Assembly (NCBI RefSeq): GCF_016765585.1
Contig: NZ_JAESWC010000008.1
Coordinates: forward strand, 169,279-233,278
Direction of reading: 5' to 3'
Length of the DNA stretch: 64,000 nucleotides
DNA from: Clostridium rhizosphaerae
Lineage (GTDB): Bacteria; Bacillota; Clostridia; Clostridiales; Clostridiaceae
Both the position numbers and the translations under genes were made by a program. The notes below the pieces were generated by a model. It did not search any database. It was given only the letters and a program-made list of their open reading frames with translations, and was not told the DNA's origin. Below are positions 27,449 through 36,696 of the stretch, in pieces; the first letter of the stretch is position 1, and every line of letters starts with the position of its first letter.

Positions 27449-28597
27449 TTAACGTTTTATTCTGTCAGTTCCCGGGTAGACTACTTTAAAAAAATCAGAA
27501 CTTAATGAATTAATGAACATAACCTTGCCGATATTTTTGAATGCCATTTTCATCTTGCTAAAGCCTCTCTCTTTTGTAACAAATCTGTTTTTATCATCAA
27601 GAGCTATAAGCTTTTCATAAATCCACATATTTCTTTTTACGTAATTATGGCTGCTTATATCCTTGCCTTTTACAAATATTCCTGGGCTTATAACACTAAT
27701 GCTGTCATGTCCTAATACTATTTCTATTTCCTTATTAAAGATTGTGTAGTCTCTATACAAAACTGCGTTTTTTACACCTTCGTATACGGCTTCTACGGGA
27801 TAATCAACAGGAAGGAGTCTTTTCAGAGTTTCTTCACATGTATCAAGCATAGAAAGTAAGTCGCCTCTTATTATAATAACTTGGGCTTCTTCTCTGTTTA
27901 TCTTGTTAATTATTCTTATCATATTATGAGAAATATATACATTATTTGCCTTAGAAAATACTAAAATTCCACCGAGAGTCCCAACGTATTTTCCAAGGTC
28001 TCTGTCAAAATTAATAATACCTGCATTTTCCATAAGGGTATTTCTATTTTCTTTGTTTGATTCTATTCTGTGAAAAGAAAAATATCTATCCACAAGCTTT
28101 GTGTCAAAACATTCTACGCTGCTTCTTATGATTGGGCATAATTCTATATTAAGCACAAGGCTTTCCTGAAGTGCTGATGCTATTTCCTGCTTCCTCATAG
28201 TGTCTGTAGTAGAACCCCTTCTTATATAAAAGGCTCCATTTTCTCTTAATTGATAAGGTTTTTGCCCACCATCATAAATTGTTATTATGCCAACAGTTTT
28301 CTCTTCATAATCAATTGTCTCATAAACAACTGGAATAGGAGGCTCGCAGCGAGAACTTATTATTTGCTGTATTTGCTCTTCATTATAATTCTTTTTTTCT
28401 ATGCCTACTACTTTTTTAGTCTTATCTTCAACTCCAATTACTATATAGCCTCTGCCGCCCTTTGAATTTGCTATAGCACAAACATCCTTGGCAAGTTCTT
28501 TTTTTCCGCTTTCCATATCTAACTCTAGTTTCTGCTTAAAGTCCAATTTAATACCTTCATCTTTTTTTATTAAAGTTTCAAGTCTTTTAATATCCAT
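27449..28597 (-). CDS. AlbA_2 (Schlafen AlbA/divergent AAA-4) domain regulator-like protein
   Basis: 382 residues. The N-terminal 120 residues carry the AlbA_2 pattern: EGIKLDFKQKLEL, KDVCAIANSKGGRGYIVIGVED, GQKPYQLRENGAFYIRRGSTT. The rest resembles the ATPase-like C-terminal half of RecG-like/COG2865 regulators (VYEGVKNAVLYRDY, NKEIEIVLGHDSISVISPG), where a GHKL-like fold is degenerate. Probably a cytosolic nucleic-acid-binding regulator; target unknown. RBS GAGGAAGG. Confidence 0.75.
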   Translation of the reverse strand: MDIKRLETLIKKDEGIKLDFKQKLELDMESGKKELAKDVCAIANSKGGRGYIVIGVEDKTKKVVGIEKKNYNEEQIQQIISSRCEPPIPVVYETIDYEEKTVGIITIYDGGQKPYQLRENGAFYIRRGSTTDTMRKQEIASALQESLVLNIELCPIIRSSVECFDTKLVDRYFSFHRIESNKENRNTLMENAGIINFDRDLGKYVGTLGGILVFSKANNVYISHNMIRIINKINREEAQVIIIRGDLLSMLDTCEETLKRLLPVDYPVEAVYEGVKNAVLYRDYTIFNKEIEIVLGHDSISVISPGIFVKGKDISSHNYVKRNMWIYEKLIALDDKNRFVTKERGFSKMKMAFKNIGKVMFINSLSSDFFKVVYPGTDRIKR

Positions 28598-28686
28598 AGT
28601 TAAGAGCCTTCCTCGCTTAAAATTATAATGTATATATTTTATTATATTATCCTTTACCCATTTAAAGATACCTTTATATGTTAAAA

Positions 28687-28707
28687 GACGGTGAACAATT
28701 CACCGCC
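28687..28707 (-). terminator. Terminator of the diguanylate cyclase gene
   Basis: GGCGGTGAA/TTCACCGTC stem with TTG loop, then TTTTAA on the minus strand, immediately after the gene. Confidence 0.8.
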
Positions 28708-28712
28708 CGGTT

Positions 28713-29840
28713 TTATATACTTATCACTATATTTTTACCACTATTTTTTGCTGAATACATCATTAAATCAGCAAGCTTTAAAACTTCTTTTAAATCTCTA
28801 TGCTCTTCATCATAATAGCTTATCCCAAAGCTCGCAGTTACTATTACCTTTTGGTCATTATAATAAAGAATATTATCGCTTATTTTGTTCCTTATATTTT
28901 CGATTTTCTTAAATACCATATCTCTGTCGTGAACATCATCTATATAAATTATTATTTCTTCGCCGCCATATCTTGCAACTATATCGCTTTTATCAATGTT
29001 TTCGCTTATTATTTTTGCTATCTGGCATAATGCCTCATCTCCAAACTGATGACCATATACATCGTTTGCCTTTTTAAAATCGTCAGCATCCACCATAACT
29101 ATAGCAAAGTTCTTATGAGATGCTTTGCTGATTTTGCTTTCAACAAGCTCAAAAAAATATCCTCTATTATATATTTTAAGCAGTGAATCCTTTATAGAGC
29201 TTTCCTTAACCTTTTTATATAAAAGGCTGTTTTCTAGAGCTATAGCAATCTGATTAGCTATAGATGTAATAAATTTTATGTGGTCATTGCTAAAGAAATC
29301 TCGAATCCCATGCTCTACAATAATATATCCAATATATTTTTGTCCTAAAACCACAGGAACACCGATAACTGAATGAATATTAATCCTTCCACAGCTTTTG
29401 CAAAAGGGATCCTTCTCGCAGTTCACCACAAAAGGCTCTCCATTTTCAATTTTGCTTCCATATTCCTCATGATAAATCTTGAAACTGCTATCATTAATAT
29501 TGGTAGCTTTAAGTACCAGCTTATCATCTTCTTTTAAATAAATAGAAGAATAAGTGACTCCAAGTATACCTATAATCATATCATTTATAATAGGTATTAG
29601 ATTGTCATTACTAATATTTGAATTTATATATTTGCTTATTTCTACTATATTAGAAATTGAATCAAGCTTTTTTTCCAGCTTAATGTTCTTTTGAGTAATA
29701 ATTTCTATTGTGTTATTAGTAAATCTTTTATAACTCTCAAACTCTTTCTTCAGCTCTCCATAATTGCCTGCCTGCAATTCATATTCCTCTGCTTTTCCCT
29801 CATACCCCATAATGTTCCATACCATCCCAACTATTTTCAT
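28713..29840 (-). CDS. GAF-GGDEF diguanylate cyclase
   Basis: 375 residues: helical N-terminus (about 1-65), GAF sensor domain (about 70-210) with VVNCEKDPFCKSCGR containing three clustered Cys, then a GGDEF domain with DADDFKKANDVYGHQFGDEAL and the active loop ARYGGEEIIIY. The GGEE(I) signature and metal-binding Asp suggest an active c-di-GMP synthase. No RxxD inhibitory site directly upstream is evident. The N-terminal start is uncertain because no clear ribosome site precedes 29840; downstream Met codons are possible. The Cys cluster in the GAF domain could hold a metal or redox switch (inference). Confidence 0.85.
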   Translation of the reverse strand: MKIVGMVWNIMGYEGKAEEYELQAGNYGELKKEFESYKRFTNNTIEIITQKNIKLEKKLDSISNIVEISKYINSNISNDNLIPIINDMIIGILGVTYSSIYLKEDDKLVLKATNINDSSFKIYHEEYGSKIENGEPFVVNCEKDPFCKSCGRINIHSVIGVPVVLGQKYIGYIIVEHGIRDFFSNDHIKFITSIANQIAIALENSLLYKKVKESSIKDSLLKIYNRGYFFELVESKISKASHKNFAIVMVDADDFKKANDVYGHQFGDEALCQIAKIISENIDKSDIVARYGGEEIIIYIDDVHDRDMVFKKIENIRNKISDNILYYNDQKVIVTASFGISYYDEEHRDLKEVLKLADLMMYSAKNSGKNIVISI

Positions 29841-29905
29841 TTTTAATTACCATTTATTTATAATTATTCTACGAAGATTTCAAAACTCCTGCCTTTAATG
29901 AAAAC

Positions 29906-31483
29906 TTATTCATGTATTATTGACCAGTTATTATTTACTGATGCTTCAATAACTTTCCTTTCTAAAATATAGTTTGCTAAAAGCTCCGAAACATCTGTAG
30001 AAATGTCTTTTATTACAGGCTTGTTTTGAAACATAGTATATTCTCCTCCGCCGCCTGCTCTATAGTTGTTCATTACCACATCATATTCTTCATCCATCTC
30101 AATTTTCCTTCCATTTTTCAGAAGCTTAACAATTCTTTCACCAATAGGTTTTGAGATGTTTATTGTGTACTCAATACCTTCCCACATATCATAATTATAA
30201 TGCTGTGGTTTCGGATTGGAAAACTGAGGATTCACCCTTATCCCTCTTCCATCATATTTATCAAAATAAGAAGCGCTTCTTTCTAAAGCCTCCTTTATAT
30301 CTCTGCCGGTTATTTTTATAACTCTTAAGGTATTTGGGTAAATATAATTTGAAACAATGTCTCTCATCGTTACATCACTCGGGAAACCCGGAGAGTGATT
30401 ATCAAACAATGCTGTATTTGAAATATCTGCTCCGGAACACTCCATTTGAACCTTGTTTATAAATTCAATAAGAGCATTATCCTTCGTTCTTACAGCCATA
30501 GGATCTTTAACTCTCATATCTCCATTTATTTTTCCTATTGGCTTATCAAGCCACCTTTGAGTGTCAGCTTCGTAGTTTGAAACCATATCTATAATCTCTT
30601 TATCCGACTCTACTCCTTTTGAAGAAATAATCTCAGAATTCTTATCTGTGACTTCCCATTTTCCATTACTTTTTACAAGTGTTATTTCAGCCTTTCCGAT
30701 AGTGAATCCTTGTGCACCAGGCTGAAGTACAAGTACTCCATTTATTTTGGTTCCATAAATAGATCGATGCTGATGCCCTGTTAAGAGCACATCAATTCCT
30801 TTTACTTTTTTACAGAGTTCATAGCCTTGATTTTCGCCGGTTAAGTTTTCTGTAGGAAGTCCTGTTTCAACATCTCTTTCAAAACCGCCATGATAACTAA
30901 CAACAACTAAGTCAACTTTTTCTTCTTCTCTTAAAAACTTAACATATTTTTCTGCGTAGGCTACAGCATCCTCAAACTTTAAACCTTCAATATGTTTTGG
31001 ATTTTCCCAGTTTGGTATATATTTTGTAGTAAGTCCTAATACACCGATCCTTACGCCTTCTTCAAATTCCTTTATAAAATAAGCTCTACCTGTATATAAG
31101 GAGGAATCTGTTTCTTTTATTATATTTGCAGAGAGCCATGGAAAATCTGATTCCTCTATGGCTCTTTTTAAAATCTCATTTCCATAATTAAATTCATGAT
31201 TGCCTATAACTGCAGCATCATACCTAAGATAATTCAAAACCTTTATAACCGGGTTCATATCTTTATTATCTATTCTTGCATAATAATATGTCAGGGGAGT
31301 ACCTTGTATCAGATCTCCATTGTCTATCAAAAGTATATTATTATTCTTTTCTTTTTCCTTTTTTATAATAGTAGAAAGTTTTGCAAGCCCCAAATCTCTT
31401 TCCTTATTATCAGCATAATTAATAGGCATAACACTCCCATGAATATCACTCGTCTCTAGAATAGTTATTTTAACTTTATTGAT
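29906..31483 (-). CDS. 5'-nucleotidase/2',3'-cyclic phosphodiesterase family protein, cytosolic
   Basis: About 525 residues. Metallophosphatase domain: LETSDIHGSVMP, DNGDLIQGTPL, IGNHEFNYG, SYHGGFE, LTGHQHR. The C-terminal 5'-nucleotidase domain has YPNTLRVIKITGRDIKEALE and NNYRAGGGGEYTMF. There is no signal peptide or cell-wall anchor, unlike secreted UshA-type enzymes, so it should act inside the cell on nucleotides or nucleotide sugars, as YunD-like proteins do. ATG at 31483 follows AAAGGGG. It lies next to, but divergent from, phnD. Confidence 0.88.
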   Translation of the reverse strand: MNKVKITILETSDIHGSVMPINYADNKERDLGLAKLSTIIKKEKEKNNNILLIDNGDLIQGTPLTYYYARIDNKDMNPVIKVLNYLRYDAAVIGNHEFNYGNEILKRAIEESDFPWLSANIIKETDSSLYTGRAYFIKEFEEGVRIGVLGLTTKYIPNWENPKHIEGLKFEDAVAYAEKYVKFLREEEKVDLVVVSYHGGFERDVETGLPTENLTGENQGYELCKKVKGIDVLLTGHQHRSIYGTKINGVLVLQPGAQGFTIGKAEITLVKSNGKWEVTDKNSEIISSKGVESDKEIIDMVSNYEADTQRWLDKPIGKINGDMRVKDPMAVRTKDNALIEFINKVQMECSGADISNTALFDNHSPGFPSDVTMRDIVSNYIYPNTLRVIKITGRDIKEALERSASYFDKYDGRGIRVNPQFSNPKPQHYNYDMWEGIEYTINISKPIGERIVKLLKNGRKIEMDEEYDVVMNNYRAGGGGEYTMFQNKPVIKDISTDVSELLANYILERKVIEASVNNNWSIIHE

Positions 31484-31682
31484 CATTAAACTCTTTCCCC
31501 TTTCAGTCCAAATCACTATATACATATTATTTTACAAAATTTTATTTATTATATCTTGGTATCTATACTTAGATATTTATGTATTAATATGCTAAACCTG
31601 CTGCAAAGTATATATTTTTTCAACTTGCACATTCTATAATATACCATAATTTATACAAACAAATGAAAGGCAGGAGAATTTT

Positions 31683-32609
31683 ATGCTAAATTTTAAAAAA
31701 TACGTTACCTTAGGCTTAGCTTTAGCTGTTACAGGTACAGTATTAACCGGCTGTGGCCCTAAAAAGGAACAGACTAAAACAGCTTACACCCCAAAAGAAT
31801 TAAAGGTTCAATTCGTTCCCTCTCAAGCTGCTGAAACCTTGGAAGCAAAGGCAAAACCTCTTGAAAAACTTCTTGGGGATAAGCTTGGCATTCCTGTAAA
31901 AGTAAGTGTTTCTACTAACTATAATACTATAATTGAAGCAATGTCCTCCAAGCAAGTTGATGTAGGTTTCTTGCCGCCTACTGCTTATGTGCTTGCTCAT
32001 GATAAAAAAGCTGCTGATGTGCTTCTTCAGGCTCAGCGTTATGGAGTAAAGGAAGATGGCTCAAATACAGACCAGCTTGTAGACAATTATAAAGCAATGA
32101 TAGTTGTTAAAAAGAATTCCACAATTAATTCAATCCAGGACTTAAAGGGTAAAAAAATAGCCTGGCAGGATGTTACCTCGACAGCCGGTTATATATATCC
32201 AGCTGCTGAAATGAAAAAGGCTGGTGTTGACCCCGAAAAAGATGTTCAGGGTGTAACTGTAAAAGGTCATGATAAAGGAGTTATTGCAGTATTAAATGGA
32301 GATGTAGATGCCGCCGCTGTTTTTGAAGATGCAAGAAATAATGTAAAAAAGGATTTTCCTAATGTATTTAATGATACAAAAGTTATATATCGTACTCAAG
32401 GGATACCAAACGACACTATTGCAGTGCGTTCAGATATGGATGAAGCATGGAAGGATAAAATTTCACAGGCTTTTATTGATATAGCAAAAGACCCTGATGG
32501 TCAAAAGATAGTTAAGGACATTTATACTCACGTAGGCTACGTAAAATCCAGCGACAAAAACTTTGACGTAGTTCGCGAATATCAGAAGGCTGTAAGTTCT
32601 GGAAAATAA
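31683..32609 (+). CDS. phnD: Phosphonate-type ABC transporter substrate-binding lipoprotein PhnD
   Basis: 308 residues with a lipoprotein signal peptide and lipobox LTGC (Cys24). The mature protein has the PhnD/PBP2 layout: LKVQFVPSQAAETLEAKAKPLEKLL, the MSSKQVDVGFLPPTAYVLA strand, LKGKKIAWQDVTSTAGYIYPAAEMKKAGVDPEK and DVDAAAVFEDARNN. It captures phosphonate, phosphite or a related phosphorus compound at the membrane surface. It is transcribed towards the cognate phnC/phnE genes rather than with them. Confidence 0.9.
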   Translation: MLNFKKYVTLGLALAVTGTVLTGCGPKKEQTKTAYTPKELKVQFVPSQAAETLEAKAKPLEKLLGDKLGIPVKVSVSTNYNTIIEAMSSKQVDVGFLPPTAYVLAHDKKAADVLLQAQRYGVKEDGSNTDQLVDNYKAMIVVKKNSTINSIQDLKGKKIAWQDVTSTAGYIYPAAEMKKAGVDPEKDVQGVTVKGHDKGVIAVLNGDVDAAAVFEDARNNVKKDFPNVFNDTKVIYRTQGIPNDTIAVRSDMDEAWKDKISQAFIDIAKDPDGQKIVKDIYTHVGYVKSSDKNFDVVREYQKAVSSGK

Positions 32610-32618
32610 GTAAAAATA

Positions 32619-32730
32619 GCTGCTGCCCGAAAAACAGCTTAACCATATTGCATATCATTTGAATTCTAGGAAACGTTCGCTTCTACGTATTCAAATAACA
32701 CTCTATGTTTAGCTGTTTTTCGGGTGGCTT
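32619..32730. repeat. Palindromic hairpin between phnD and phnE, likely bidirectional terminator
   Basis: GCCCGAAAAACAGCT pairs with AGCTGTTTTTCGGGT; further in, TCATTTGAATTC...GGAAACG pairs with TACG..TATTCAAATAACA around a TTCG tip. The core arms are shared with the longer hairpin at 20983-21226. T-rich flanks exist in both directions. Confidence 0.8.
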
Positions 32731-32732
32731 CT

Positions 32733-33527
32733 TTATACTAATTTTTTGCGTATTGTCCCTGATATTATATCAATTAGAGTAACCATTACAATTATTCCAA
32801 GTAGTATAATTCCCACTCTGCTCCAGGCTCTGGCTTCTAATGCAAATATGAGAGGAGTACCTATACCACCAGCTCCTATTATTCCTAAAATGGCAGCCGA
32901 ACGAACGTTTATCTCGAATCTATAAAGACTAAAGGAAAAGAATTCAGGAAGCACCTTAGGTATTATTGCAAACCAAATTCTTTGAACTGCATTTGCCCCG
33001 CAGGCTGTCAAAGCCTCAGCAGGCTTTAAATCCATATTTTCTATAGACTCACTGAACAGTTTTCCAAGCATACCTATAGAATGAACTCCAAGTGCAAGTA
33101 CTCCTGCAAAAGCTCCTGGTCCTACTGCCTTAATAAATAATATAGCCATAACAATCTCTGGAAAGGTTCTTATAAAACTTAATAAAAACTTCCCAAGTGC
33201 TGTAGCAGGTCTCCATTTAATCATATTTTGAGCCGCTAGAAAAGCAAAAGGAATGCATAAAATAGCTGACACAAAAGTACCAAGAAAAGCTATGGCTAGA
33301 GTATCTAAAAGACCTCTAAGCAAATCTTCTCCTTCCTTAATATATACATAAGACCAGTCAGGATGAAACAAACCTCGGAATATGGCTCTTGTTATTTCAC
33401 CTGCTGTAGGCTTAATGCTTTGAAAGCTTACTCCTCTGAAAACCCAAACATATATAAGTACAGTTATTATTAAAACTGCAATTGTCTTTAATCTGTTTTT
33501 AGGCGGCTTTTTAATTGCTTCTGTCAT
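32733..33527 (-). CDS. phnE: Phosphonate-type ABC permease PhnE (second)
   Basis: About 264 residues, six predicted helices. The cytoplasmic EAA-like loop is SIENMDLKPAEALTACGANAVQRIWFAIIPKVLPEF, and RSAAILGIIGAGGIGTPL is typical of PhnE. The ATG shares bases with the stop of the preceding permease gene (TGATG). Together with the other PhnE it forms a heterodimeric channel. Terminates at the palindrome shared with phnD. Confidence 0.9.
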   Translation of the reverse strand: MTEAIKKPPKNRLKTIAVLIITVLIYVWVFRGVSFQSIKPTAGEITRAIFRGLFHPDWSYVYIKEGEDLLRGLLDTLAIAFLGTFVSAILCIPFAFLAAQNMIKWRPATALGKFLLSFIRTFPEIVMAILFIKAVGPGAFAGVLALGVHSIGMLGKLFSESIENMDLKPAEALTACGANAVQRIWFAIIPKVLPEFFSFSLYRFEINVRSAAILGIIGAGGIGTPLIFALEARAWSRVGIILLGIIVMVTLIDIISGTIRKKLV

Positions 33528-34309
33528 CACAGTAATTTCTCCCTTATACTTGCGCTTATAAAGTCAATGAGCAGTACTAATATTAATGTAAAGATTATAA
33601 TTGTTGAGGTCTGGTCATATCTCAGCCAATTTAAGGTTCTATCAAGATATAAGCCTATTCCGCCCGCTCCAACAAGACCAAGCACCGCAGCTGCTCTTAC
33701 ATTGATTTCAAAAGTATAAAGGACATAAGACATAAACTGTGGGAGCACCTGTGGCACAACAGCAAAATGTATCCACTGAAGTTTATTCGCTCCAGCAGCA
33801 GTCATAGCCTCTAAAGGCCCCGGATCTATTGCCTCTATAGATTCATAGGTAAGTTTAGCCACAAGTCCAAAGGAAAAAAAGGTTAAAGCTAAAATACCAG
33901 CTATTGGACCTATTCCAAAAATAGCAACAAAAACAGCAGCAAATAATAGGTCAGGCACAGTTCTTATAAGGTTTAATATAAATCTTGTACAATAATAAAG
34001 CACAGCAGATTTTGTAACATTGCTTGCAGCAAAAAGAGCTACCGGCACTGCAAGTATTGCTCCAAAGGTTGAGCCCAGTATTGCCATTCGTATCGTTTCA
34101 AGCATTGGTGTCCATATATTTGAAAAATAACTCCAATCTGGTGGAATCATCTGGGAAAGAAGCTTACCCATTTCAGGAAATCCACTGAACAATTTCGGAA
34201 AATTAGCCTCTGTTTTATAGGCACTGGCAATAAGAAGAATAAAAAACAGTATAAAATTAAGCAGGCTCTTAAGCCTGGAGGGAGGTTTTATAATACTAGT
34301 CTCACTCAT
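33527..34309 (-). CDS. phnE: Phosphonate-type ABC permease PhnE (first)
   Basis: About 260 residues with the same topology as the next gene and the loop [36 protein letters not shown] plus [22 protein letters not shown] at 34309 is preceded by GAGAGGGGG and overlaps the stop of phnC (ATGAGTGA), showing translational coupling. Both permeases come from an old duplication, common in PhnCDEE systems. Confidence 0.9.
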   Translation of the reverse strand: MSETSIIKPPSRLKSLLNFILFFILLIASAYKTEANFPKLFSGFPEMGKLLSQMIPPDWSYFSNIWTPMLETIRMAILGSTFGAILAVPVALFAASNVTKSAVLYYCTRFILNLIRTVPDLLFAAVFVAIFGIGPIAGILALTFFSFGLVAKLTYESIEAIDPGPLEAMTAAGANKLQWIHFAVVPQVLPQFMSYVLYTFEINVRAAAVLGLVGAGGIGLYLDRTLNWLRYDQTSTIIIFTLILVLLIDFISASIREKLL

Positions 34310-35081
34310 AGTCTTCCCCCTCTCCAATCATTTCATCTTTTCCTATGGGGCGTCCATAAATTTCTGCAAACACTTCATCTGTTGCAGCTTCTATTGGGCC
34401 ATCAAAAACTAACTCCCCTGCTCTGAAACCAAGTATATGTTCAGCGTATTTTCTTGTTAAATCTATATGATGCAGATTTACTACAGTTGTTATATGAAAC
34501 TCTCGGTTTATTTTTTTCAAATCCTCCATAACTTGAATGGTTGTTATGGGGTCAAGAGAAGCAACAGGCTCATCAGCAAGTATTATCTTTGCTTCCTGAG
34601 CAAGAGCCCTTGCAATAGAAACTCTCTGCTGCTGTCCTCCAGAAAGCTCATCTGCTCTTGAATAAGCCTTTTCCTTGATATTAACCCTGTCCAGTGCCTT
34701 CATGGCAAGCTCTAAATCTTCTTTTGGAAAAGCTCCAAATAAAGTCCTGATAGTAGAATGATATCCAACCCTCCCTGACAGAACATTTCTTAGTACAGTA
34801 GAACGAGTTACCAAATTGAAATTTTGAAATATCATTCCTATGTTTCTTCTGAATTCACGGAGCTCTTTTCCACTTGCTGCAGTTATGGATTTTCCATCAA
34901 TAAAAATTTCTCCTTCTGTTATATCATGAAGCCGGTTTATACATCTTAAAAAGGTTGATTTTCCGGCACCAGATAATCCTACAATAACAATGAACTCGCC
35001 ATCTTCAATCTTCACGTTAATATTCTTAAGGCCAACTGTCCCATTAGGATAAACCTTAGTAACATTTTTGAATTCAATCAT
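34302..35081 (-). CDS. phnC: Phosphonate-type ABC transporter ATPase PhnC
   Basis: 259 residues: Walker [12 protein letters not shown] loop QNFNLV, signature [16 protein letters not shown], Walker B IILADEP, and H loop NLHHIDL; the [27 protein letters not shown] insert is characteristic of PhnC. First gene of the phnC-phnE-phnE unit. It follows the 102-residue protein gene by 36 bases on the same strand, and no terminator separates them. Confidence 0.93.
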   Translation of the reverse strand: MIEFKNVTKVYPNGTVGLKNINVKIEDGEFIVIVGLSGAGKSTFLRCINRLHDITEGEIFIDGKSITAASGKELREFRRNIGMIFQNFNLVTRSTVLRNVLSGRVGYHSTIRTLFGAFPKEDLELAMKALDRVNIKEKAYSRADELSGGQQQRVSIARALAQEAKIILADEPVASLDPITTIQVMEDLKKINREFHITTVVNLHHIDLTRKYAEHILGFRAGELVFDGPIEAATDEVFAEIYGRPIGKDEMIGEGEDYE

Positions 35082-35117
35082 ACTGCACCAGCTTTCCTGA
35101 ATACATAAGGAACCACT

Positions 35118-35426
35118 CTATCTTAAGTTTAAATAAACATTTAAATTGTTTTTTATATCTTTAGCTTCACGGTCAGCAGCATTTATTATGATATGATCTC
35201 CCCGAACCTGTGAATTAAAGTTTCTGAAACCTTGTGCTTTTAAATGCTCTTCTACATCGCTGGCTTTTTCATTTTGAGCAATCAATTCCTTTCTTCCAAC
35301 AAGATCTTCGTTCACATACACCTCATAGCTGTCATGCTCAAGCTTTGTTTCGCTGTTATCAAAATCTGTAATATTATAAAGCACAGGAAAAGCACCATTA
35401 GAATTAAATAAATTATTACCAAACAT
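35118..35426 (-). CDS. Small conserved-looking protein of unknown function
   Basis: About 102 residues from an ATG with AGGAGG five to six bases upstream; the frame extends to 35468 without a site. Content: MFGNNLFNSNG head, then an acidic beta/alpha part (KLEHDSYEVYVNEDLVGRKELIAQN...EHLKAQGFRNFNSQVRGDHIIINAADREA). No signal peptide or membrane helix. Its leader contains the two-hairpin repeat also found at 39132 and 54355. It may be cotranscribed with phnC. Not recognised. Confidence 0.6.
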   Translation of the reverse strand: MFGNNLFNSNGAFPVLYNITDFDNSETKLEHDSYEVYVNEDLVGRKELIAQNEKASDVEEHLKAQGFRNFNSQVRGDHIIINAADREAKDIKNNLNVYLNLR

Positions 35427-35562
35427 AAAAATTCCTCCTCTCACTGGAAAATTACTCGTTAAAGCCATTTAGGGCTTTGACTTCGCCCACGGGTCAGCCT
35501 GAACTCGCTCGTTCCCACTCGCTAGTCTGACCGTAAAAGCCCATTTATGGCTTTAACCTCAA
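35427..35562 (-). repeat. Two-hairpin leader repeat, copy A
   Basis: Read on the minus strand: GTTAAAGCC-type hairpin with TAAAT loop, a second hairpin GGTCAG...CTGACC whose loop contains GCGAGTGGGAACGAGCGAG, another AAAGCCC/GGCTTT unit, then CCAGTG and the ribosome site. Equivalent order to copies B and C. Confidence 0.7.
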
Positions 35563-35665
35563 TATGTAAAACTTTGCTATATACTTTCATATTCTTATTA
35601 TTCCTATTTTTAAGAAATATATAATTGTAAAGCAAAGGTTTGAAATCGTAAAACTACAAAATAAA

Positions 35666-35695
35666 AAGACCCACAGTTTTTACACTGAGGGCGTT
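35666..35695 (-). terminator. Terminator of the YheC/D-like gene
   Basis: GCCCTCAGT/ACTGTGGGTC imperfect stem followed by TTTTTATTTT on the minus strand, four bases after the gene. Confidence 0.7.
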
Positions 35696-35698
35696 TTG

Positions 35699-36478
35699 TT
35701 ATTTATTATTAAAATTATATGCGGAAACCGTATATAAAAGTGGAGTATAGTCTACTGATAAATAGGTTTTGTAATCTACAACAGAAAACTTTTTAAAACT
35801 ATCAAAAATATTTATTTCTACAAGCCAAAGCTTGTTTTCTTCATCAATACCTATATCAAATCCAAGTTCCTCTGAATAATTCGACGCTTCTTCAATAGCC
35901 TTGCAGGCTTTTAAACAAAGTCTATTTGCTTTATTCATGGTTTCGTTTAAATCAAAATGAAGAGGATAATAACTTTTTACCGCTTCCTTTAGATGAAATT
36001 TAAAGTTTCTATTTAGCACATTGGTAAAAACAAAATTATTTCCTGCAACACTGTATTCAATTCCTTTTAAGTTCCAATCACCTTGAGTTATTTTTTTCAT
36101 TACAAATCTAAGATCAAATAAATCTTCCTCAACCTTTGCAAGCTTAATATACTTTTGAAGTATATAATTCTTATAGTTCTCCTCTAATTTATTCAAATAA
36201 CTTTCTAAGTCTACTTCTGAAGTTAATATTGATTTTATTTTTTTCTTCCTTCTACAATCTGTAACTCTAAAATTGTCACCAAGTTTTTCGATAATACATA
36301 TATTTTTTTCACTTATATTTTGAGGCTTTAATACTATTTTTTCATATCGCTCAATAAACTCCATAAACTGTTCAAAATCCTCAAATATTTGTGCAGGTGG
36401 CAGGAACTGCGAAAGCTCTTCCCTATCACTTATAATTTCATACAGATCGTATTTAGTAACCCTATTTTTTATCCCCAT
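35699..36478 (-). CDS. YheC/YheD-like ATP-grasp protein (spore-coat-associated family)
   Basis: 259 residues resembling YheC/YheD of Bacillus: KYDLYEIISDREELSQFLPPAQIFEDFEQFMEFI, VLKPQNISEKNICIIEKLG, QKYIKLAKVEEDLFDLRFVMKK, and a C-terminal ATP-grasp metal segment EELGFDIGIDEENKLWLVEIN. These positions correspond to Lys and Asp/Glu/Asn ligands of ATP-grasp ligases. Substrate unknown; relatives are linked to spores. RBS AGGAGTGAG. Confidence 0.8.
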   Translation of the reverse strand: MGIKNRVTKYDLYEIISDREELSQFLPPAQIFEDFEQFMEFIERYEKIVLKPQNISEKNICIIEKLGDNFRVTDCRRKKKIKSILTSEVDLESYLNKLEENYKNYILQKYIKLAKVEEDLFDLRFVMKKITQGDWNLKGIEYSVAGNNFVFTNVLNRNFKFHLKEAVKSYYPLHFDLNETMNKANRLCLKACKAIEEASNYSEELGFDIGIDEENKLWLVEINIFDSFKKFSVVDYKTYLSVDYTPLLYTVSAYNFNNK

Positions 36479-36566
36479 AAGCTTTTCTCACTCCTATCTG
36501 CATTTGCTATATTCAGTTGTCTTCATTTTAGTATATGTTACTTGCATAAATTGGTGTAAAAACAAA

Positions 36567-36598
36567 AGCAATCCATCAATTAATTTTTGTGGATTGCT
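36567..36598 (-). terminator. Terminator downstream of the Met/Gln-rich protein gene
   Basis: AGCAATCCA/TGGATTGCT stem; T-rich on both strands. About 100 bases after the gene stop. Confidence 0.75.
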
Positions 36599-36696
36599 TT
36601 TTAAGTTCTAATTTATATGCTGTTTTAGTCGTGATTTAATTGTTTTGCATCTTAAAACCGAAGCCCATGGAATATACCCAGTTCTGTATGCTTTTA

